A DNA stretch of 64,000 nt from Flavobacteriales bacterium UBA6057 (GTDB lineage Bacteria; Bacteroidota; Bacteroidia; Flavobacteriales_G; Salibacteraceae). The notes beneath the pieces are model-generated. The model did not search any database. It was not told where the DNA came from and was given only the letters and a program-made list of their open reading frames with translations. The translations under genes and the position numbers were made by a program. Of the stretch, positions 1 to 7,796 are shown piece after piece; position 1 is the stretch's first letter, and every line of letters starts with the position of its first letter. The stretch is taken from contig DIYJ01000010.1 of assembly GCA_002428995.1 (NCBI GenBank), positions 101,631 to 165,630 of the forward strand. The letters run 5' to 3'.

Positions 1-1
1 A

Positions 2-268
2 GTGATTCATACCTTTCTGTATGCAGTGCTTTTTCTGTTGCTCTCTACTGGTTTCATCAAGCAATCCACGTTTCAGTGGTTGAGAACGTATCCTCTTCAA
101 AAGGTATTTGCGATTTCCACTGTATACGGCCTCGTGATTGAAGTGCTGCAAGGGCTGATCTTCAGCTCCAGATCCATTGAAGGCTTGGATGTGATCGCCA
201 ATATGATCGGTAGCTTCATCGGCTTGGTGATCTTCTTTCTCGTTTATGGCCGGGAAGACTACACCTGA
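2..268 (+). CDS. VanZ-like family membrane protein (5' truncated by window edge)
   Basis: The visible 88 residues hold at least two hydrophobic segments and the VanZ-type pattern of a glutamate in a helix (YGLVIEVLQ) followed by an R...D.LDVIANMIGS-like stretch. VanZ-like proteins are small polytopic membrane proteins of unclear general role; only some act in glycopeptide resistance, and nothing here suggests that. The reading frame is open to the first base, and the GTG at position 2 is probably an internal valine, because family members are usually 110-150 residues. The gene ends about 90 bases before the first tonB gene. Confidence 0.7.
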   Translation: MIHTFLYAVLFLLLSTGFIKQSTFQWLRTYPLQKVFAISTVYGLVIEVLQGLIFSSRSIEGLDVIANMIGSFIGLVIFFLVYGREDYT

Positions 269-355
269 CCGTTTACTAAATTGATGTAAAATTTAACCTG
301 TCGTGTTTACATTCCACGGCAATCTGACTATTTTGGTCGCCAATAAACCGTTCAC

Positions 356-1030
356 ATGGAGTTGAAAAAAAATCCCGAGATCAGTCTCGAAAACAAACGC
401 GGAGTTTACTTCCTGGCAGGGCTGTTAATTTCCCTGGGTGTTGTACTCATTGCGTTTGAATGGACCAAGTACGAAGGCGAGGTTGCGTCTTTGGGAGAAC
501 TGCAGCTGGAGCTTGATGAAGAGGAAATGATTCCGATTACTCAGCAGCAACCACCGCCCCCGCCACCCCCACCGCCCCAGACTACCATCATCGAGATTGT
601 AGAGGATGATGAGGAACTGGAAGAAGAACTCGAGATCGAGGACACTGAAATTGACGAGGAAGAAGTAATCGAATTCGTTGAGATGGCTGAAGAAGTGGTG
701 GAAGCACCACAAATTTTCCAGATTGTGGAGGAAATGCCGGTATTCCCCGGTGGAGAAGCAAAGCTGTTCGAATACCTCGGTAAGAACATGTCCTATCCTG
801 CCATCGCCAAGGATGCAGGCATTCAAGGGATTGTTTACGTTCAGTTCGTTGTACTTGAAGACGGTAAGATTGATCCAGACAATGTTGAGATTCTTCGTTC
901 CGTACACCCAGCATTGGATAAAGAAGCGATTCGCGTAGTGAAGAGCATGCCCGCATGGACTCCAGGTCGTCAGCGTGGTAAGGCGGTTCGCGTATACTTT
1001 AAGTTGCCGATTCGATTTACGCTTCGCTAA
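356..1030 (+). CDS. TonB family energy transducer
   Basis: This is a 224-residue TonB protein. One inner-membrane anchor lies at about residues 17-35. A run of nine prolines at 66-74 and a long Glu/Asp-rich linker (about 83-120) follow, then a C-terminal TonB domain (about 127-224) with the Bacteroidota pattern PVFPGGEAKLFEYL, a YP motif, GIQGIVYVQF and a final AW.PGRQRGKAV.V strand. By family knowledge it couples the ExbB/ExbD proton motive force to outer-membrane TonB-dependent receptors, two of which are encoded in this window. exbB/exbD are not adjacent. A strong terminator follows, so it is probably transcribed apart from the second tonB gene. Confidence 0.93.
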   Translation: MELKKNPEISLENKRGVYFLAGLLISLGVVLIAFEWTKYEGEVASLGELQLELDEEEMIPITQQQPPPPPPPPPQTTIIEIVEDDEELEEELEIEDTEIDEEEVIEFVEMAEEVVEAPQIFQIVEEMPVFPGGEAKLFEYLGKNMSYPAIAKDAGIQGIVYVQFVVLEDGKIDPDNVEILRSVHPALDKEAIRVVKSMPAWTPGRQRGKAVRVYFKLPIRFTLR

Positions 1031-1054
1031 GCAACAAACGATACAATGACTTAC

Positions 1055-1086
1055 AAAGGCTCCGATGTTCGGGGCCTTTTTTGTTG
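1055..1086 (+). terminator. Rho-independent terminator after first tonB gene
   Basis: The arms AAAGGCTCC and GGGGCCTTT pair over 9 bp with one G-U pair around a short loop, followed directly by a T run. It sits 25 bases after the stop codon of the first TonB gene. Confidence 0.85.
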
Positions 1087-1186
1087 TGGGTCGTTGTTCC
1101 CTTTCTCAAGTCGACCGTTTTCTAGAGCGCCTTCCTCACCGTATACTGAAGCGCCTGACGCATGGGTTATAGCCTGAAACAAACCC

Positions 1187-1891
1187 ATGAACACTACATC
1201 TGAAGTACAGAACAGCAGCGAGCGACACCGCTTCCTGCTCGGTTTGGTAATGGCTTTGTCCATCTCCCTCATTGCCCTTGAATGGGGTAAGCGAATTGAC
1301 TACCTGTCCAATCTTGTCGGTGCTGAAACTCCCGAAATTGACGATTGGATGGAGGAAATGATCCCCATCACACGGATGACTACGGCTCCACCGCCACCGC
1401 CCAAACAGCCGCGCCCAACGGTGCCACCTCAACCGGTTACAACGCAAATCATCGTAGCGTCCAACGATTTACCTGAACCGCAGACCATGGACCCCAGCGA
1501 TCTCCCGGACTTTGATGACTTGGATGCGTTGGATCTGATGGGTGAGGAGGTAGTGACGGACAACATTCCCAGGTTACCATGGGCATTAACAGAACAGCCT
1601 TCCTTTCCTGGGGGCGATGTGGGCTTCAGGAAGTTCATGGACGAAAACCTCGAGTATCCGCGACTGCCAAGAGACCTGAACATCGGGGGAACAGTACAAC
1701 TAAGCTTCGTCATCGGAAAGGATGGCAAGATCATCGATGAGAGCATCAAGGTGCTTGATTCTCCACACGATCACCTGAGCAGGGAAGCCATTCGGGTGCT
1801 CAAAAAAATGCCCAAATGGAATCCTGGGAAGCAGGGCGTTTACCCGGTTCCTGTGTTCTTCAAATTTCCTGTGAGGTTCAGGGTGCGCTAG
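1187..1891 (+). CDS. Second TonB family energy transducer
   Basis: A 234-residue TonB paralogue. It has a membrane anchor at about 16-33, a shorter proline-rich linker around residues 67-85, an acidic mid-region, and a C-terminal TonB domain starting near QPSFPGGDVGFRKFM and ending in a W.PGKQ...PVPVFFKFP strand. The N-terminal layout (SLIALEWGK) mirrors the first TonB (LIAFEWTKY), which points to tandem duplication followed by divergence, mainly in the linker. The 3' end overlaps the convergent cysN gene by 4 bases. The two copies may serve different receptors, which is inference. Confidence 0.92.
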   Translation: MNTTSEVQNSSERHRFLLGLVMALSISLIALEWGKRIDYLSNLVGAETPEIDDWMEEMIPITRMTTAPPPPPKQPRPTVPPQPVTTQIIVASNDLPEPQTMDPSDLPDFDDLDALDLMGEEVVTDNIPRLPWALTEQPSFPGGDVGFRKFMDENLEYPRLPRDLNIGGTVQLSFVIGKDGKIIDESIKVLDSPHDHLSREAIRVLKKMPKWNPGKQGVYPVPVFFKFPVRFRVR

Positions 1892-3168
1892 AGCAACATA
1901 CCGGCCCCAACAGTTTCGTTGGTGGCTTCATCGATCAGCACCAGACTGCCCGTGTTGCGGTTTCGCTGGTATCGGTCCGTGAAAAGCGGAACGGTAGTGC
2001 GAATCGTAATGCGGGCAATGTCGTTCATGCCAATCTTCTTGTCCTCTTCCATGCGGTGCAGCGTATTGATGTCCACTTTGTACTTGATGTCCTTTACAAT
2101 GCAACGCGCATCGCGAGAGGTATGCTTCAAAGCGTACTTGCCATTCAGCTGCAGTGGTCGCTGGCTCATCCAGCACACCATCAATTCATGGTCTTGAGAG
2201 TTCTCAGGCTGGTTGTTAACCCGCACAATCATATCGCCTCGGCTGATGTCGATGTCATCTTCCAGCAGCATGGTGCAAGACATGGGAGGGAAGGCTTCTT
2301 CCAGCTCGCCATCATAGCCATCAATCTTCGCGATCTTGGAAGTGAAGCCTGAAGGAAGTACCATCACTTCATCACCCTTCTTGAAGATTCCACCTCCTAC
2401 GCGACCAGCATAGCCTCGGTAATCGTGGTGCTCATTTGTCTGAGGGCGAATCACGTATTGAACCGGGAAACGGCAATCAACGTGATTCTGATCACTTGCG
2501 ATGTGCACGGATTCGAGCGTGTAGAGCAAGGTAGCGCCTTCGTACCAATCCATTTTTTCGGAGCGATCCACTACGTTGTCACCCAACAGTGCGGAGATTG
2601 GTATGTAACGAATGTCTGAGACTTCCAGCTTGGATGTAAAGTCTTCCAACGAAGACTTGATGTTTTCGAACACCTCCTTTGAGTAGTCTACGAGGTCCAT
2701 CTTATTGATGCAGTAAACCACGTGCTTGATCCCGAGCAAGGATGCAATGAAGCTGTGTCGAGCCGTCTGCTCCACCAGCCCATGACGAGCATCCACGAGG
2801 ATCACAGCAAGGTTTGCCGTGCTCGCTCCGGTCACCATGTTCCGGGTGTACTGAATGTGTCCCGGAGTATCTGCAATGATGAACTTGCGCTTGGGTGTTG
2901 CGAAATAGCGATAAGCCACATCGATCGTGATTCCTTGCTCGCGTTCCGAACGAAGACCATCCGTCAGTAATGCGAGGTTCACTTCACCTTCACCACCAAT
3001 CTTCTTGCTGGCCTTCTCCACAGCCTCCAGCTGATCTTCAAAGATCTGCTTAGAGTCATAGAGCAAACGTCCGATGAGCGTGCTCTTTCCATCGTCTACG
3101 CTTCCCGCTGTGGTAAAGCGCAACAACTCCATGTCAAGGTATCCCGCTGTGCTATTGTTCTCAGTCAT
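1888..3168 (-). CDS. cysN: Sulfate adenylyltransferase large subunit, GTPase
   Basis: A 426-residue EF-Tu-like GTPase. The P-loop GSVDDGKS is at residues 22-29, followed by the DTPGHIQYTRNM switch II segment and the NKMDLVD guanine-specificity motif, then beta-barrel domains. With CysD it makes adenosine 5'-phosphosulfate from ATP and sulfate, GTP hydrolysis driving the reaction. Length fits stand-alone CysN without a fused APS-kinase domain, in agreement with a separate cysC in the same operon. It is the last gene of cysC-cysD-cysN and is separated from cysD by an 84-base spacer full of short degenerate repeats. Confidence 0.96.
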   Translation of the reverse strand: MTENNSTAGYLDMELLRFTTAGSVDDGKSTLIGRLLYDSKQIFEDQLEAVEKASKKIGGEGEVNLALLTDGLRSEREQGITIDVAYRYFATPKRKFIIADTPGHIQYTRNMVTGASTANLAVILVDARHGLVEQTARHSFIASLLGIKHVVYCINKMDLVDYSKEVFENIKSSLEDFTSKLEVSDIRYIPISALLGDNVVDRSEKMDWYEGATLLYTLESVHIASDQNHVDCRFPVQYVIRPQTNEHHDYRGYAGRVGGGIFKKGDEVMVLPSGFTSKIAKIDGYDGELEEAFPPMSCTMLLEDDIDISRGDMIVRVNNQPENSQDHELMVCWMSQRPLQLNGKYALKHTSRDARCIVKDIKYKVDINTLHRMEEDKKIGMNDIARITIRTTVPLFTDRYQRNRNTGSLVLIDEATNETVGAGMLL

Positions 3169-3177
3169 TTTTTTCTT

Positions 3178-3250
3178 TTTGGCTGTCAGCCTTCAGTTAC
3201 TAGCTATCAGCTGCATCTATGGATAGCTGATGGCTTGCGACTGATAGCTT
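3178..3250. repeat. Short intergenic repeat made of AGCTGAT/ATCAGCT-like units
   Basis: The cysN-cysD spacer consists largely of direct and inverted variants of one heptamer-like unit: GGCTGTCAG, CTAGCTATCAGCT, ATAGCTGATGGCT and CTGATAGCT. The segments AGCTATCAGCT and AGCTGATGGCT can pair with one mismatch. It does not resemble a terminator because no clean U tract follows on the minus strand. It could be a dispersed intergenic repeat or an RNA-processing hairpin inside the operon mRNA. Confidence 0.6.
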
Positions 3251-3252
3251 TT

Positions 3253-4155
3253 CTAAAAGTATCCTTGTTTCTTTCTGTCTTCCATGGCCGCTTCAGAACG
3301 CTTGTCGTCTGAGCGGGTTCCCCGTTCTGTTACGCGTGTAGCAGCCACTTCGTCAATGATTGCTTTGAGGGTGGCCGCTTCAGAGGAAACAGCACCGGTG
3401 CAGGTCATATCTCCAATGGTGCGGAATCTTACCACCTTGTTCTCGGTCGTTTCTTCCGGTCTGCGGTTCATGAACTCTCCGTTGGAGTAGATCACACCAT
3501 CTCTGGTGAACACTTCACGCTCGTGGGCGAAGTAGAGTGAAGGCAATTCAATTTTTTCAGAGAGTATGTACTGCCATACATCCATTTCTGTCCAGTTACT
3601 AATCGGGAAAACACGGAAGTTTTCTCCAAAACGCTTCATGCCGTTGAAGATGTTCCAGAGCTCTGGTCGCTGGTTTTTCGGATCCCATTGACCAAACTCA
3701 TCGCGGTGTGAAAAGAAGCGTTCTTTCGCACGCGCCTTCTCTTCATCTCTTCGGGCACCACCCATACAGGCGTCAAACTTGTGCTTTTCGATGGTGTCCA
3801 GAAGGGTAACTGTTTGCAGGGCATTTCTACTGGCGTTGTAGCCTGTTTCCTCTACTACTTTGCCTTCGTCAATGCTTTCCTGAACCGAACCTACGATGAG
3901 GTCTACTTCGTTTTCCTTTACAAGGTCATCCCGGAACTGGATCGTTTCAGAGAAGTTGTGTCCCGTATCGATGTGTACCAAAGGAAATGGAACCTTCGCT
4001 GGGTAAAACGCCTTTTTGGCGAGGTGAAAACACACGATCGAATCCTTACCTCCCGAGAAAAGGAGTGCTGGATTATCGAACTGCGCGGCTACTTCCCGAA
4101 TGACATAAATGGCCTCGGACTCTAGCTCCTTCAGGTGCGTTAAATTGTACTTCAT
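3253..4155 (-). CDS. cysD: Sulfate adenylyltransferase small subunit
   Basis: A 300-residue member of the PAPS-reductase/ATP-sulfurylase fold. The PP-loop SGGKDS lies at residues 34-39, and there is an RRDEEKARAKER segment and a WTE.DVWQYI motif typical of CysD. It is the catalytic ATP sulfurylase subunit partnered by CysN. Its start overlaps the cysC stop as ATGA, so the two are translationally coupled. The C-terminus (RSDDKRSEAAMEDRKKQGYF) matches the usual CysD end, so the protein is complete. Confidence 0.96.
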   Translation of the reverse strand: MKYNLTHLKELESEAIYVIREVAAQFDNPALLFSGGKDSIVCFHLAKKAFYPAKVPFPLVHIDTGHNFSETIQFRDDLVKENEVDLIVGSVQESIDEGKVVEETGYNASRNALQTVTLLDTIEKHKFDACMGGARRDEEKARAKERFFSHRDEFGQWDPKNQRPELWNIFNGMKRFGENFRVFPISNWTEMDVWQYILSEKIELPSLYFAHEREVFTRDGVIYSNGEFMNRRPEETTENKVVRFRTIGDMTCTGAVSSEAATLKAIIDEVAATRVTERGTRSDDKRSEAAMEDRKKQGYF

Positions 4156-4766
4156 AATGCTTGATCACTGATAAATGGCAGAAGCTTCTCATAAAGCTCC
4201 TCACCACTTTCCTCGATGGTTTTTCCTTTGGTTTGGATCTCAATGCTCGGATGCTCAGGAGCCTCAAACGGAGCAGAGATGCCCGTAAAATCTTTGATCT
4301 CACCCGCACGAGCCTTTTTGTAGAGGCCTTTCACATCACGCTTTTCGCATTCTTCCAGCGGGGTGTTGATGAATACTTCGATGAAGTCTTCTGTTCCGAC
4401 AATGTCACTTGCCAAGGTTCGAATTTCCTTTGTAGGACTCACAAAGCAATTGATGCTGATGATACCTCCATCCATGAAAAGCTTGGATACTTCGGCAATC
4501 CTCCGGATGTTTTCTTGCCGGTCGGCTTCGCTGAAGCTGAGACCTTTGTTCAGCCCCGAGCGAACATTATCGCCATCCAGCAACTTGGTGAAGTAGCCAT
4601 TGTCCAACAGCTTGCGTTCCAGATACTTGGCCAATGTTGTTTTGCCTGACCCTGAGAGTCCGGTCATCCAAACAACGCGCGATCGCTGTTTCAGGAAGGC
4701 CTCTTTTTCCTTCCGCGAAATGATCTCATCAAATACGCTGTATACGTTATTGCCCTCGGCTTTCAT
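4152..4766 (-). CDS. cysC: Adenylylsulfate kinase
   Basis: APS kinase, phosphorylating adenylyl sulfate to PAPS. The P-loop is GLSGSGKT, followed by the LLDGDNVRSGLNKGLSFS substrate segment and an R.ENIRR motif, all characteristic of CysC. I start it at the ATG at 4766 (204 residues), not at the in-frame ATG at 4811, because a TACATTTG promoter element lies between them and the family normally begins about 25-30 residues before the P-loop. It is the first gene of the cysCDN operon. No cysH (PAPS reductase) is nearby, so the PAPS may feed sulfotransferases. Confidence 0.94.
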   Translation of the reverse strand: MKAEGNNVYSVFDEIISRKEKEAFLKQRSRVVWMTGLSGSGKTTLAKYLERKLLDNGYFTKLLDGDNVRSGLNKGLSFSEADRQENIRRIAEVSKLFMDGGIISINCFVSPTKEIRTLASDIVGTEDFIEVFINTPLEECEKRDVKGLYKKARAGEIKDFTGISAPFEAPEHPSIEIQTKGKTIEESGEELYEKLLPFISDQAL

Positions 4767-4777
4767 AATTGAGCGTG

Positions 4778-4785
4778 CAAATGTA
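4778..4785 (-). promoter_or_regulatory. Bacteroidota -7 promoter element before cysC
   Basis: On the minus strand this reads TACATTTG, matching the TAnnTTTG -7 consensus of the Bacteroidota primary sigma factor. It lies 11 bases before the preferred cysC start codon. I see no convincing -33 TTTG at the right distance. Confidence 0.5.
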
Positions 4786-4885
4786 TGAATAGCAGATGGG
4801 TTCGCATTCATGTAATGCTATTGGCCTTAGATGATCAATTACAATTTGATGTCTTGAGTTCATGACCGGCTATGATGGCAAATCT

Positions 4886-4893
4886 TAGTTTTG
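4886..4893 (+). promoter_or_regulatory. Putative -7 promoter element before deoC
   Basis: TAGTTTTG matches TAnnTTTG and ends only seven bases before the deoC ATG. If used, transcription would start at or next to the start codon, giving a leaderless or nearly leaderless mRNA. There is no well-placed -33 element, so this is tentative. Confidence 0.4.
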
Positions 4894-4900
4894 ACCTCTT

Positions 4901-5815
4901 ATGGAGGCAACTGATTTAATTGCACAATATCGCGAGCATCCGGTGGACCAAATGGGAGTGCTTGACCGCATTGCCAGGATACGCAGCCGGAGCATCAAAA
5001 AGGGTTCGAAGGTTCAGGGGTTGAAGATGGCGCTGAACATGATCGATCTTACCACTTTGGAAGGCGCTGACACACCCAACAAAGTGCGCAACCTATGCTA
5101 CAAGGCTATGCATCCGCATGATGCAGCTGATGGGCTTCCTTCCGTAGCCGCGGTATGTGTATATCCTTCATTGGCGGCTGTAGCCAAAAAAGCGCTGGAA
5201 GGCTCTGGTGTCAAAGTCGCAGCAGTGGCGACCTATTTTCCCAGTGGACAAACCAATTTGAAGGTAAAGCTGGACGAGACGAACTATGCCATTAGCGAAG
5301 GAGCGGATGAAATTGACATGGTCATTTCCCGAGGCAAGTTCCTGGCTGGTGAATACACCTACGTGTTGGACGAGATCATGGCGGTGAATGCCTTGTGTAA
5401 AGAACACAGTGTTCGGCTTAAGGTCATTCTAGAGACCGGTGAACTGGGCTCGCTGGACGAAGTGCGGAAGGCAAGCGATATTGCGTTGCTGGCCAATCCG
5501 GATTTCATCAAAACGAGCACAGGTAAGATCGGCCAGGCAGCGAACATGCCGGTTACGCTGGTGATGCTACAGGCGATTTGGGATCACTATCAAAGAACCG
5601 GGGTGCAGGTGGGAATGAAACCTGCCGGAGGAATCTCCGATGCCAAAACTGCCCTTCATTACCTGAGAATGGTGAAAGAAGTGCTCGGAGAAGAGTGGCT
5701 CTCCAACGAGTGGTTTCGCTTCGGGGCCAGCCGATTGGCCAATGACCTTTTAATGCAACTGATGAAACAAGAAACCGGTGCTTATCAGGCAGCACCATAT
5801 TTCTCCAAAGACTAG
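4901..5815 (+). CDS. deoC: Deoxyribose-phosphate aldolase
   Basis: A 304-residue DeoC TIM barrel. The Schiff-base lysine is K204 in DFIKTSTGK and the second active-site lysine is K240 in GMKPAGGI. The enzyme cleaves 2-deoxyribose-5-phosphate to glyceraldehyde-3-phosphate and acetaldehyde. It is about 45 residues longer than the E. coli enzyme, mainly at the N-terminus, like members encoded beside aldehyde dehydrogenases. The aldehyde dehydrogenase gene follows after three bases, so the acetaldehyde is probably oxidised directly by the partner. Confidence 0.95.
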   Translation: MEATDLIAQYREHPVDQMGVLDRIARIRSRSIKKGSKVQGLKMALNMIDLTTLEGADTPNKVRNLCYKAMHPHDAADGLPSVAAVCVYPSLAAVAKKALEGSGVKVAAVATYFPSGQTNLKVKLDETNYAISEGADEIDMVISRGKFLAGEYTYVLDEIMAVNALCKEHSVRLKVILETGELGSLDEVRKASDIALLANPDFIKTSTGKIGQAANMPVTLVMLQAIWDHYQRTGVQVGMKPAGGISDAKTALHYLRMVKEVLGEEWLSNEWFRFGASRLANDLLMQLMKQETGAYQAAPYFSKD

Positions 5816-5818
5816 AAT

Positions 5819-7258
5819 ATGAGCGAATCATGGAACCTGGCTGATGCGCCTGAAAGCACTTCTCATGTGAAGATCAAAGACCAGCAGGAGCTGTTCATTG
5901 ATGGGAAGTTTCAGAAACCAACCTCGAAAAAGTACTTCGACACAATTAACCCTGCGAACGAGCAAGCACTTTCCAAGATCGCTCAGGCCGGGGAAAAGGA
6001 TGTCGACAAGGCTTTTCAGTCCGCACAAAACGCCTACGACAAGCATTGGAAGTCGATGCCGGCAGCGGAGCGCGGTAAGTACATCTATCGGATCGCCCGG
6101 ATGATCCAGGAAAAGAGCCGCGAGTTGGCTGTGATAGAATCTATGGATGGTGGAAAACCAATCCGCGAGTCGCGAGACATTGATATTCCACTGGCTGCGG
6201 CACACTTCTTCTACCATGCCGGTTGGGCTGATAAACTTGCCTATGCCTTCCCTCAGCGCAATCCTCAGCCGATTGGAGTGACTGCTCAGATCATTCCATG
6301 GAATTTCCCTTTGCTCATGGCCGCATGGAAGATCGCACCTGCTTTGGCATGCGGCAACACAGTGGTGTTGAAACCTGCCGAAACAACTTCGCTCACCGCT
6401 CTGAAACTGGCGGAGATCATTCAGGAGGCCGAGCTGCCACCCGGAGTGGTGAACATCATTACCGGAGCAGGTGAGACGGGTGCACTGATGACCAATCATG
6501 ACATTCCGGGAAAACTGGCCTTTACCGGCTCTACCCACGTTGGGAAGATGATCTACAAGGCGGCACTTAAACGTCAAAAGAAGGTGACGCTGGAATTGGG
6601 AGGCAAGGCAGCGAACATCATTTTTGAGGATGCACCAATTGAAGCAGCTGTGGAGGGAATCATCAATGGTATCTACTTCAATCAGGGCCATGTGTGCTGT
6701 GCCGGATCGCGCCTCTTTGTGCAGGAAGCGGTGTATGATGAGGTATTGGCAAAACTGAAGAAGCGAATGGACAACCTCATTGTGGGTGATCCGCTGGACA
6801 AAAACACCGACATCGGAGCCATCAACTCCAGAACTCAGCTTGATACCATTGAGCGCTACCTGGAAGTTGGAAAGAAAGAAGGGGCAGACATGTATCAAAC
6901 AGATGCTGAGCTTCCCGGGAGCGGATACTGGTGTAAGCCAACGCTCTTCACCAATGTTGCGCAGAGCAACAGAATCAGCCAGGAGGAAATCTTCGGTCCT
7001 GTGCTCGCCATCCAAACGTTCAGAACCATCGAAGAGGTGATCGACAAGGCGAACAACACACCCTACGGTTTGTCGGCCGGAGTTTGGACGGACAAGGGTT
7101 CGAAAATCTTCCAGCTTACCAAGGCGATGAAAGCCGGAGTTGTCTGGGCGAATACGTACAACAAATTTGATCCGACCAGTCCATTTGGCGGATACAAGGA
7201 AAGCGGCTTTGGTCGTGAAGGTGGGGTGCATGGTTTGGAGGCTTATCTGACGTTTTAA
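5819..7258 (+). CDS. Aldehyde dehydrogenase, catalytically complete
   Basis: A 479-residue NAD(P)-dependent aldehyde dehydrogenase. The cofactor region includes IIPWNFPLLMAAWK and KPAETT; the general base is E259 in TLELGGKA; the catalytic cysteine is C293 in QGHVCCAGSR; and the C-terminal part has EEIFGPVLA and PFGGYKESGFGREGG. It lacks an N-terminal signal and should be cytosolic. Its position three bases after deoC suggests acetaldehyde from deoxyribose breakdown as substrate. The first 20 residues (NLADAPES) form an extension typical of ALDHs found in deoC clusters and resemble ALDH16-type first domains; that family placement is inference. Confidence 0.94.
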   Translation: MSESWNLADAPESTSHVKIKDQQELFIDGKFQKPTSKKYFDTINPANEQALSKIAQAGEKDVDKAFQSAQNAYDKHWKSMPAAERGKYIYRIARMIQEKSRELAVIESMDGGKPIRESRDIDIPLAAAHFFYHAGWADKLAYAFPQRNPQPIGVTAQIIPWNFPLLMAAWKIAPALACGNTVVLKPAETTSLTALKLAEIIQEAELPPGVVNIITGAGETGALMTNHDIPGKLAFTGSTHVGKMIYKAALKRQKKVTLELGGKAANIIFEDAPIEAAVEGIINGIYFNQGHVCCAGSRLFVQEAVYDEVLAKLKKRMDNLIVGDPLDKNTDIGAINSRTQLDTIERYLEVGKKEGADMYQTDAELPGSGYWCKPTLFTNVAQSNRISQEEIFGPVLAIQTFRTIEEVIDKANNTPYGLSAGVWTDKGSKIFQLTKAMKAGVVWANTYNKFDPTSPFGGYKESGFGREGGVHGLEAYLTF

Positions 7259-7270
7259 GACTTAAAAACC

Positions 7271-7314
7271 TTTTAACCACAGAGCACATAGAGAAGCCGC
7301 AGAGTTCACAGAGG
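7271..7314. repeat. Left inverted-repeat end of the GxxExxY cassette
   Basis: TTTTAACCACAGAG (7271-7284) is the exact reverse complement of 7773-7786 on the other side of the GxxExxY gene. The following 30 bases repeat CACAGAG-like units (GCAGAG, CACAGAG), matching in style the far side, where CTCTGTG units recur. It begins 12 bases after the aldehyde dehydrogenase stop codon. Confidence 0.8.
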
Positions 7315-7332
7315 TTTGACGGGTGATAGAGC

Positions 7333-7713
7333 ATGAAAGAGAACAACATATCCTATAAGATCATTGGCTGTGCCATAGATGTGCACAAGACTTTGGGGCC
7401 GGGTTTGTTGGAAAATGCCTACCAGGAATGTCTCTTTTATAAGCTCGGTAAGGAAGGCCTGAAGGTGGAGAAGGAAAAGCCGATGCCTCTGATTTATGAG
7501 GAAGTGAAAATGGATTGTGGTTATAGAATAGACTTATTGGTAGAAGATAAAGTTGTGATTGAACTCAAAAGTGTAGAAGCGCTAACTGATGTGCACATGG
7601 CGCAGGTACTGACTTACATGAAGCTTGGTGATTACAAACTTGGTTTGTTGATCAATTTCAATGTTGCAAAGCTGACCGATGGAATTCAACGATTAATTGA
7701 TGGAGAGCTCTAA
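7333..7713 (+). CDS. GxxExxY family protein
   Basis: A 126-residue protein with the defining GLLENAY motif near residue 22 and a PD-(D/E)XK nuclease-like core: YRIDLLVEDKVVIELK carries the Asp...Glu-X-Lys arrangement. The biochemical function of the family is not established. It separates the two aldehyde dehydrogenase genes of what is otherwise one metabolic operon and is bracketed by inverted repeats, which suggests it arrived as a small insertion cassette. The frame is intact. Base composition is visibly more AT-rich than the neighbouring genes. Confidence 0.93.
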   Translation: MKENNISYKIIGCAIDVHKTLGPGLLENAYQECLFYKLGKEGLKVEKEKPMPLIYEEVKMDCGYRIDLLVEDKVVIELKSVEALTDVHMAQVLTYMKLGDYKLGLLINFNVAKLTDGIQRLIDGEL

Positions 7714-7742
7714 GACCAATAATCGCAAAGAAACCTTAGAAT

Positions 7743-7786
7743 ACTCTGTGGCCTCTGTGACTCCTTAGTGCTCTCTGTGGTTAAAA
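7743..7786. repeat. Right inverted-repeat end of the GxxExxY cassette
   Basis: CTCTGTGGTTAAAA at 7773-7786 is an exact 14-base inverted copy of 7271-7284. Upstream of it CTCTGTGG and CTCTGTGA recur at 7744-7760. It ends 11 bases before the next start codon. The arrangement, short tandem units inside and a conserved terminal 14-mer outside, is symmetrical about the GxxExxY gene. Confidence 0.8.
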
Positions 7787-7796
7787 AAGAAAGAAC

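Noticed and set aside
541..789. Minus-strand frame rich in serine and glycine
   Set aside because: It is the antisense of the proline run and acidic linker of the first TonB gene; no independent coding signal.
5828..7231. 467-codon antisense frame under the aldehyde dehydrogenase
   Set aside because: It lies wholly inside a well-supported ALDH gene and its translation resembles no protein family.
7271..7786. CRISPR-like interpretation of the CACAGAG repeats
   Set aside because: Units are very short, irregular, inverted across a gene and without spacers of uniform size.
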